Assembly (NCBI GenBank): GCA_035578175.1
Contig: JAQMRL010000001.1
Location: 370,133,720-370,197,719, forward strand
Origin: Catonia carolina
Lineage: Eukaryota; Arthropoda; Insecta; Hemiptera; Achilidae
Reading direction: 5' to 3'
DNA length: 64,000 bases
Positions 57,000 to 64,000 of the stretch are shown one piece after another. Within the stretch, counting starts at the first letter, position 1. The number at the start of each line of letters is the position of its first letter. The notes under the pieces are model-generated. The model worked only from the letters and a program-made list of their open reading frames with translations. It was not told the origin of the DNA and did not search any database. The translations under genes and the position numbers were made by a program.

Positions 57000-58493
57000 A
57001 ATAAAAACAAACGTAGGCCTACAATAAAATATAAAGAAGTAATAAAGGGTACTAAGTAAAGACGTTTAAAACGTGTCTGGCCAAGGGATTTTCTTTCAGA
57101 AGGCTAATAGTATTACTGCATTGTTGACTACTAGCTTTAAAAAATAAATCATGTTTTTAAAACATAAAACAATTTTGGTAGTTATTAAAAATTCATTAAT
57201 AAATTCTAAATATTCCAATAAAATGTTAGAAAAATTATTTCGGTTAAGTGATATCTACTTTGTTTTAATGGGAAATTCATTTACCATTTCTGCAATATAA
57301 TAATTGTGGTGACTTTGCAATAAATCATAAACTAAAAAGAATTGAGAAAAACTTGATAACTTTTTATTACGTACTTTTGTTTATTGGGAAAATTATTACA
57401 GACTCACTGGTTTTTTATTACCTACGATAATAAAATAGTCTAGGAGAAAATTTAATTGAAAATTTTACATTGTAAAAGTGTAAAATTTGATGGTTATCTC
57501 ATTTTAGTAATTTTATTTCCAGTCGAACGGAAATTAAAACCATGTTTTTGCATCAGCTCAATTTAATTGAAAGTTTAAGCTACCGTTTATTCCTGCTGGA
57601 ATTACCCTCAAAATTAGACTGTACATTGTAATTCTACTTAATAATTTAACTACAAATTGGTATAATGTAATTTGCTATATTGATTAACTATAAAGGCGGC
57701 AAAATTTATATCGACTAATGATTAAGTTTGCGCCAGATTTTATTCTGTATTGTTACCGTTATATTCTTTAAACATCCGCAGTAATCATAGTAATCTGTAG
57801 ATATAAATTTGTTACGTTTCCGTACGTTTACTTTAGAAATTATTTGTACCACGAGATTGACAGCTTTCAATAAATACCTTACTTTTATTCATTTCAGTAG
57901 ACTTAAATTTACTTGCAATAACATCATTTTCTTCATTGCGAAAATAGTTATAAATTGATTTACCTTAAGGGGTTCATTTCTGTTACTGTTATTCTTTGTA
58001 TCATAATTTTAAGCAATATTTAATATCTTTTAACAATAAATTAGTCTTGTGTTTGATTCATGGTAATTTAATGAAAAAATAAGATAATTAGCATTAAAAC
58101 AGCAAAGTTTTTTTAACAAAAACGGAAGCGTTACTTACAGTATTGAATAAGTTTTCCGCAAAATGTAATGGAAACTTACAACGCAAAACAGAATAGGGCT
58201 AATGATTCAAATTTCCTAATGTTATTGGAGTGCTTGACTGAATATAATTATATTGAAATTAAAAACCTACAGCATTCGGCGAGTGTAAAATTAACAGTAA
58301 AGGATACACGAGTAATAGTGTGCAGGCTACTTGTGATGCCGACGAGAAAATCACTAGCCTCATGTTGTGATGGTGCAACCTAGATTTCCTATTGTTTATC
58401 TCGTCATTTAGGATGCTAGTTCAAAGCACACTCTTTATTAATTCCATGTGCTTCAGTTAACCTTATTTATTTACACAAAGTAAAACATCGTTT
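57000..58493. other. AT-rich stretch without a recognised gene
   Basis: No recognised feature. The 71-codon plus-strand frame at 58168-58383 has a more protein-like composition than most here but no identifiable motif. Confidence 0.4.
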
Positions 58494-59418
58494 TTTTTAC
58501 TTTCTCTTACCTACATGAATATATAGGAAGGAAAAGTATTGTTTTCATGTTAATTTTTCGAAATCGAGTTTTCACCAGATCTACACGTTTTCAGACTCCC
58601 TAAACCAAGAAAACATGTTTTTAGCGATTGGTCTGTTTGTGTGTGTGTGTGAACAAAAATATCTCAAGAACGAAACATCGTACTAACTTGAAACTTAAAA
58701 CTTAAGTTAGATACCACTAGAGGACCCGACACGAACATTTTCATCAAAATCAGTCAGCCGAAAGTGGTAGTTTATTCTTGTCATTTTTCACTTTTTGCGG
58801 TTTTCTTAAAAGCAGCTCCTACAGTACGATTATTTTTAAAATCGCCCCATTTTTTTATTTTTTTATGCTGTTCAAGATAAAGTAGGCGCTATGCCTGCTG
58901 GAATTCTTGGGGAGGTTTTCTCTTAAAAAATTGTTTTTTAAGATTGGGACTTTAATATGCATTTTAACGCAAAAATATATATAATAAAAGTTGTCTTTTA
59001 TTTGAAACTTTTTTGTAGAACGCTTAGTTTAGCGGTAATTAGCGATTTTCTGTTTTTTTTTTCTCACGAAAACGTATAAAAAATCGATTTTTTTTTTTAA
59101 AGACTTCAGCCTTAGTATTGCATTTTACGACAAAAGTATATATAATAAAATTTATAGAAAATTAAAAGATCTACAACTTTTATTTTAAGCATTTTTCTCT
59201 ACAGAGCCTAGTAACGTGGAAGAGTGATTTTACGTATTTTTAAGCCAAAGTGAGGTTGATTTTCATTTTCCGTCTTTCACTCATGATTAAAATAATTTTA
59301 TGTTTTTTCAGGTTAGTTTTTTGTTTATTTCTACTGTCTTATTACTAATATTAGGTTATATTGGATCATTATTTGCATTGGCAAGAGAAAATCGTGTAAG
59401 TGTTTCACACAAGATGTT
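58494..59418 (+). repeat. Family C repeat, full-length copy 2
   Basis: About 925 bp from TTTTTACTTTCTCTTACC to GCATTGGCAAGAGAAAATCG plus GTGTTTCACACAAGAT. It keeps all landmarks of copy 1, including a (GT)n run near 58635 and CGCTTAGTTTAGCGGTAATT. It has no conserved open frame. Confidence 0.84.
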
Positions 59419-60744
59419 TTAAAAATTTTATTTCTAATTTACTCGTATATTATTATATATTTTTAATTCTTTTATCATGGTAATGGTCATGAAAGGTTTG
59501 TTGAAAGAGTTTTTATAAATTCTACGATTACAAGCGGATTAAATACCAGATTGAAGTATTTTTATATAATTTTAATCCTTTCAAATCCTTACGTTGTTTA
59601 AAAAATCCTAAAAACAAACATTATTTTTCTGCTAATTTATAATGCGACTGTAAATAGCTTAAATTATTAATGGATATACTATTTTGTTAATCAGAGTAAT
59701 TCGTTGTCAGTCACTGACTTCAATACTTCCTACCACTGAACATGACTTCAATTCATTATCTATCCCCGGATTAATTTTATTGTTCAACAGAAATTCGTGA
59801 TTGGATTATTTGTACGAAACACCTAATACATAATAATGTGGTATTATAATTCGTTATCTCTATAATATTATGTCATTGAAAAACCCCTAACTGACTGACT
59901 GACTGACTCATTCAATATTAATTTTCAAAAATCCCATTATCTGTGTCAGGAAAGTTAAGTAACTTTCACAGAGTTCAAATTCGGGTGATTTGTTTCCCGT
60001 ATGATGTACAATAAACTAAAGCTTTTCAATTCGACCACTTGCTTCTAAGCTATGAAAAGAGTATAAAAACTGTAAAACAATAAATAATATTTCAATAGTC
60101 ACCAAAAGCTATACTGAATTCACCGAGTCTAGATGCAAGCATTAACAAAATACATGCGTTGTTCACGTGATATTTGTACTGCTGTGATATTTGTTCACGT
60201 GATATTTGTATATTTAGTTCATTGGATAATGAACCGCACTTACGTAAAAATAGTTCCTTTCTTTCTTTCCAACTAAAAATTTAACAAGTTTTCATGATCT
60301 ATGAAATCTATGATCTATTTTCATTAAAAATAACTCGCACTGTATACAAGTTAGGGATAATGCAACGAAGACTGGTGTTAGAAAAATCCGTAATGACCTT
60401 GGTTATGCTTGGCTCTTGACCTTGGTATCAATCAATCAACAGATATCACGTGATCCATTTGTTTACTGCGTGTCTCCAGACTCGTTGAATAGACTAAATT
60501 ATAAATTTCTTAAAATCACGAAGAACATTTAATAAGTGATACCTAGCATAATGAAAGCATTTTAATTTACTTTTTGTAAGAATTTAAAAATTTAAGCCAC
60601 TTACTTGTACAGAATAAAAGAGGTAATTACCCTAAACCATTAAAAATTATTACCATATTTTCTCAAGGATCTAATACTAAATTTAAAAGTAAATACTAAA
60701 TACTACGGTTGAACTAGTTTATTAATAGGATTGTTGCTTAAGTT
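59419..60744. other. Repeat-like stretch without a gene
   Basis: Near 59890 ACTGACTGACTGACTGACTC is followed by CAAAAATCCCATTATCTGTG and CAGAGTTCAAATTCGGGTGA. This looks like part of a dispersed repeat, but the window has no second copy to define ends. A TTGTTCACGTGATATTTGTA unit occurs twice near 60158 and 60190. Confidence 0.45.
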
Positions 60745-60832
60745 TATACAGTAAAAGTAGTTGTTACTTTTATACGAATTGGAATAATAGATGGAGGTTA
60801 CCAGTGTACTTTTATGGTTGGGGTTCAATTAA
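60745..60832 (+). repeat. tRNA-SINE family D, copy 3, left part
   Basis: TTGTTACTTTTATACGAATT, GGAGGTTACCAGTGTACTTT and GGGGTTCAATTAA match the middle of copies 1 and 2. The head is missing. It is cut at TTAA by the MITE that follows and resumes at 61473. Confidence 0.75.
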
Positions 60833-61472
60833 CACTTTCAGTGCTAGAGACTCGCCTAGCGGGTCATGGGTAGGTGTTACCGCCAGACTGCCGTCTCACC
60901 TGGCGGGTTCTGTTTTGATATCATTTTAAGTGATTCCGGAGGGACACCGCCTGTCGGATATCAGTTAGTTGCTATTACATAACCCTTAAAAGGGGTTTTT
61001 CTTTGTAACTGTGCAGTTCGTATTTGAATTTTCGTCATAAGATCTTCTACTCTCGTACAGTATACTCGTTTAGTATTTTTAAAGGGTTTTCAGGGTGCAG
61101 TTAACGCCATGAATTTAGTATCTTTGCAGATATCGTTTCAAAATAGTTTACACTTTTAAACTTACTTTAAAAGTATATTATTTGCAGTTTAAAATTATAT
61201 AAGAAATTACCTGTAAATCGTAAAGGTAAATGGAAAAATTCAAACAAGAAGTACATTTATTATAACAGGTGAAATTAAACCTAAAAACCATTGAATTGTT
61301 TACTTTTATGTTATTAGCAAATTTAAATCCATTCATAGGTCGCAAATAATATAAATATATAAATCGTTAGTAACATAAGTGGTAGGCCCTACATAAAATA
61401 AGCGGAGAACACGCTGCACGAGTAATTAGCCCGACAGGAGAGACACCTCATAATTGCTCAGCATTGAATGTG
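60833..61472. mobile_element. piggyBac-type MITE (TTAA-flanked) nested in SINE
   Basis: A 640-bp element with TTAA on both sides (60829-60832 and 61473-61476). The inverted ends are CACTTTCAGTGCTAGAG and the complement of CACATTCAATGCTGAG. On removal the SINE reads straight through (CAATTAA then CCATAC), as in the uninterrupted copies at 53597 and 53920. A subterminal CCGCCAG/CTGGCGG inverted repeat lies at about 60881-60906. No transposase is encoded. Confidence 0.85.
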
Positions 61473-61632
61473 TTAACCATACGCTCTCAGTAACGGTCAA
61501 CTAGAGTCTTCACAAGACTACACCTCATTTACACGTTATAGGCCTACACATCATCCTCATCTCATTGGGTCATGGGACTGCTTACTGTTCTTAAATTCAA
61601 CAGATTGCACGTACACACATTTGGGAATAAAA
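61473..61632 (+). repeat. tRNA-SINE family D, copy 3, right part
   Basis: TTAACCATACGCTCTCAGTA, ACAAGACTACACCTCATTTA, CATCATCCTCATCTCATTGG and AACAGATTGCACGTACACA continue the SINE interrupted at 60832. Confidence 0.8.
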
Positions 61633-61673
61633 AAGGTTTGACTTTCTTTGTAGCCTATATATTTTTTTACTTC

Positions 61674-62568
61674 CTCTTGTCTATATGAATATATAGGAAG
61701 GAAAGTATTGTTTTGAAAGTATTGTCGATTTTTTGAAATCGAGTTTTCACCAGATCTACACGTTTAAACCCCTTAAACCCAAAAAAAAATATGTTTTTAG
61801 TCATTGGTTTGTGTGTGTGAACATAATATCTTAAGAACGGAATAACGTACGAACTTAAACTTGAATCTTAAGTTAGATACTACTACTGGATTTGATACGA
61901 ACATTTTTATCAAAATCGGTCAACCAGAAGTAAAAGTTTATTCGTGTCATTTTTCACTTGTTTGCAATTTCCTCAAAAACGACTCTTACGATTCTTTTTA
62001 AAATCGCCTCATTTACTACATTTTTATGCTCTATAAGATAGGGTAGGTTTCATGTCTCCTGAAGTTCTTAAAGAGGCTGTGCTCTTGTATAAAAAAATGT
62101 TTTTTTTTAAGATTGCGACTTTAATGTGCATTTTAGCGCAAAAATGTAATGAAATAATAAAAGTTTTGAGAGAATTTAAAATCGAACAACTTTTATTCAA
62201 ACATTTTTTGTACTATAACGCTTAGTTTAGCGGTAATTAGGAAATCTCTGGGTTTTTTTTACAAAAATGTGTTAAAAAATCGATTTTGTAAAACTTCAGC
62301 CTTAATATGAATTTTTCGACAAACGTGTATATAACCAAATTAGTGTATATAACCTAGTTTAGCGTGAAAGAGTGATTTTCCGTATTTTTTAGCCAAACTG
62401 AGATTGATTTTCATTTTGCATCATTCATTCATGATTAAGATAAGATTATGTTTTTGAGATTAGTTTTTTGTTTATTTATAATATTTTATTACTAATATTA
62501 GGTTATATTGTTCTTTATTTGCATTAACAAGAGAAAGTTGTGTGAGTGTTTCACATTAGATTTTTTTG
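61674..62568 (+). repeat. Family C repeat, full-length copy 3
   Basis: About 895 bp, TTTTTACTTCCTCTTGTC to GCATTAACAAGAGAAAGTTG plus GTGTTTCACATTAGATTTTT. It follows the SINE end by about 40 bp. Its ends are slightly more diverged than copy 1, and the interior has the same order of blocks. Confidence 0.84.
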
Positions 62569-63832
62569 TAAGTATTAGTTTGGATGTGAAAAAATTTATT
62601 TGATTTTAATTTTAAAAATCAGCTTGCGTTTTCTTATGTGGTAGTCAAGGAAGGGAAATGCAATAAATCTGTTTAGTTAATTCGCCCTCTGAAGATATCA
62701 ATAAGATCGTGTGCTGGTGCAGCTGCTAGTTACAATACAAAATATTTTATTTTTAAACTAAGAAATCACTAATAAAAATATATAACACAATTAATTTACG
62801 TTTGACGTTTTCATTTTTCTGTTTAAGTTATGGAAAGTGAGGATTCGTTAAACATTTCTCTTCGAATCCTTGGGAATAAAAACAAACTCTTCAACTTGGA
62901 TACACTATGAACCACAATACGCTATTTTTTTCAAATTGAAGTTCCTGACGGTTTGACAGAATTTCACTGTCAGCGTTATTACAAAAGAGAAGAGAGTATT
63001 CCTTACTTTTTGTCATTTTGATATCTTTTCATAGATTTTTTTTAAATTCTTATTTAATTAAGTAAATTATTTTTTTCAACAAGGTTGTCATTTTGCTTGA
63101 TAACAAATTTGAATGTTTGAATTTATTAAATGAATTTAACAAATTCTGTTGTTTCTTTCGTAAGTAATAACAATGTAATAGATTGGATATTATCACTAAA
63201 GCCTTCAACCGGTCTTGTTCCATAAATTAATTGTATTAAATTTTGTAAGTATAACCTACTTCATGTTGTAAGTAACCTACAACAACGTTATTTTTGAGCA
63301 TTATTTTTTAATAGCACCTTTCCATCAATTTTATGAAGATCGATATTCATCACTGAAATTCCTTGGAGTGCTATTGTTAATACCATTTTAATTAATTTCT
63401 TTAAAAACTTCCAAATCCTTTCAGGTGCAGGTCGATTGTTTCAGTAAATGTAAACAGAAATTAATCTTTTAAAGTATCATCGATTGGAAAATGTTATCCA
63501 ATGTTAATTTCTTTGCAAAACAAGTACTTTATTTTATTTTCATTATACATCTTAATTTGAAAATGATGAAATTTTATAATTTCTTCTTGTTACGTTACAG
63601 ATTAATTTTATTAATTTGCGAATGTAGAAATGTTAAGTGAGTGTGAATATATTTTTTATCAAATACAAAAAACTCTTTAAAATAAAAAAGTTATTACCCC
63701 TTTTATATACGCTTTCATTTCCAAGGGATTTGTTATCATATGTTTTATGTCCTAATAACAAGTTTTTTTCTACATTTGGTTCAAAGTCGTTTCAAGTTTG
63801 GTTATTAGCGATTATTATAGGTTACAGAGCGT
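62569..63832. other. AT-rich stretch without a recognised gene
   Basis: No feature recognised. The frame at 63637-63855 is short and overlaps the SINE that follows. Confidence 0.4.
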
Positions 63833-63935
63833 GTTTTATCTGGTTAAAACTCTAGACCCTAGTCGCAAATCGAACCAGGGTAATTCCACTTTGTAGTTTA
63901 GCATTCTGACCACTACGTCACAGAGGCCATCATTT
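63833..63935 (-). repeat. tRNA-derived SINE head
   Basis: On the minus strand GATGGCCTCTGTGACGTAGT starts a tRNA-like head with A box TGACGTAGTGGTCAG and a B-box-like GGTTCGATTTGCG. The body after it is short or lost. Confidence 0.6.
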
Positions 63936-63957
63936 GCTTTTTCTACTATTAAAAACT

Positions 63958-64000
63958 AACGTCGAAAAATTTAAGTATCTTGGCGAAATAATCACATGGA
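63958..64000 (+). pseudogene. LINE RT fragment running off the window end
   Basis: The last 43 bases read NVEKFKYLGEIITW, the KYLGEII block between RT motif C and the C-terminus (compare HFKYLGEIIEP in the 22311 LINE). It continues past the window, so its state cannot be judged. Confidence 0.5.

Overview
This window looks like a piece of a large, AT-rich, intron-containing insect genome. It has no bacterial-style gene packing. It is full of non-LTR retrotransposon (LINE) debris, tRNA-derived SINEs, piggyBac- and mariner-type DNA elements, MITEs and microsatellites. The only convincing host coding sequence is one 151-bp internal exon at 14658-14808, with good splice sites. It encodes TM5 and part of the third intracellular loop of a tachykinin-type neuropeptide GPCR (TkR99D family). 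No other exon of that gene was recognised, so most of the window is probably intron or flank of this receptor gene. Several repeats, especially the tRNA-SINE at 53.6 kb and the ACTTTCTCTTGCC family, resemble repeats I associate with hemipteran (Auchenorrhyncha-like) genomes; that placement is an inference, not a proof.

Layout. 0-5 kb: LINE 3' fragments on both strands, a 390-bp SINE and a GC-rich island at 4.69 kb. 5-10 kb: repeat debris and a small inverted-repeat element at 9.1 kb. 10-13 kb: a piggyBac transposase remnant fused to a jockey fragment, a perfect 16-bp hairpin, a TTAA-flanked piggyBac-type MITE carrying a tRNA-SINE, and a SINE with its target duplication. 14-15.3 kb: the receptor exon between two LINE remnants. 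16.6-20.1 kb: three copies of one tRNA-SINE around a young 5'-truncated LINE (17115-18608) whose reverse transcriptase frame is still open. 22.3-25.4 kb: a nearly complete RTE-like LINE with endonuclease and RT domains and a 13-bp target duplication. 27 kb: a piggyBac remnant inserted in a SINE. 29.2-30.1 kb: a GC-rich block with histone-type mRNA 3' stem-loops but no histone gene. 31-43 kb: an unclassified 0.9-kb repeat, an internally deleted mariner-like element, jockey fragments, another LINE 3' end with a 16-bp direct duplication, a pogo-like TIR element and two more SINE copies. 46-49 kb: a long-TIR MITE and a decayed mariner-like transposase in its TIRs. 51 kb: an exact 73-bp direct repeat. 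53-62 kb: paired tRNA-SINEs, a jockey LINE split by a 645-bp MITE, two more 0.9-kb repeats, and a SINE split by a TTAA-flanked MITE. The window ends inside another LINE.

Nothing here looks like a coordinated multi-gene system. The most useful material is the isolated receptor exon, the nested insertions that give a relative chronology, the histone-like stem-loop block and the abundant unclassified 0.9-kb repeat.
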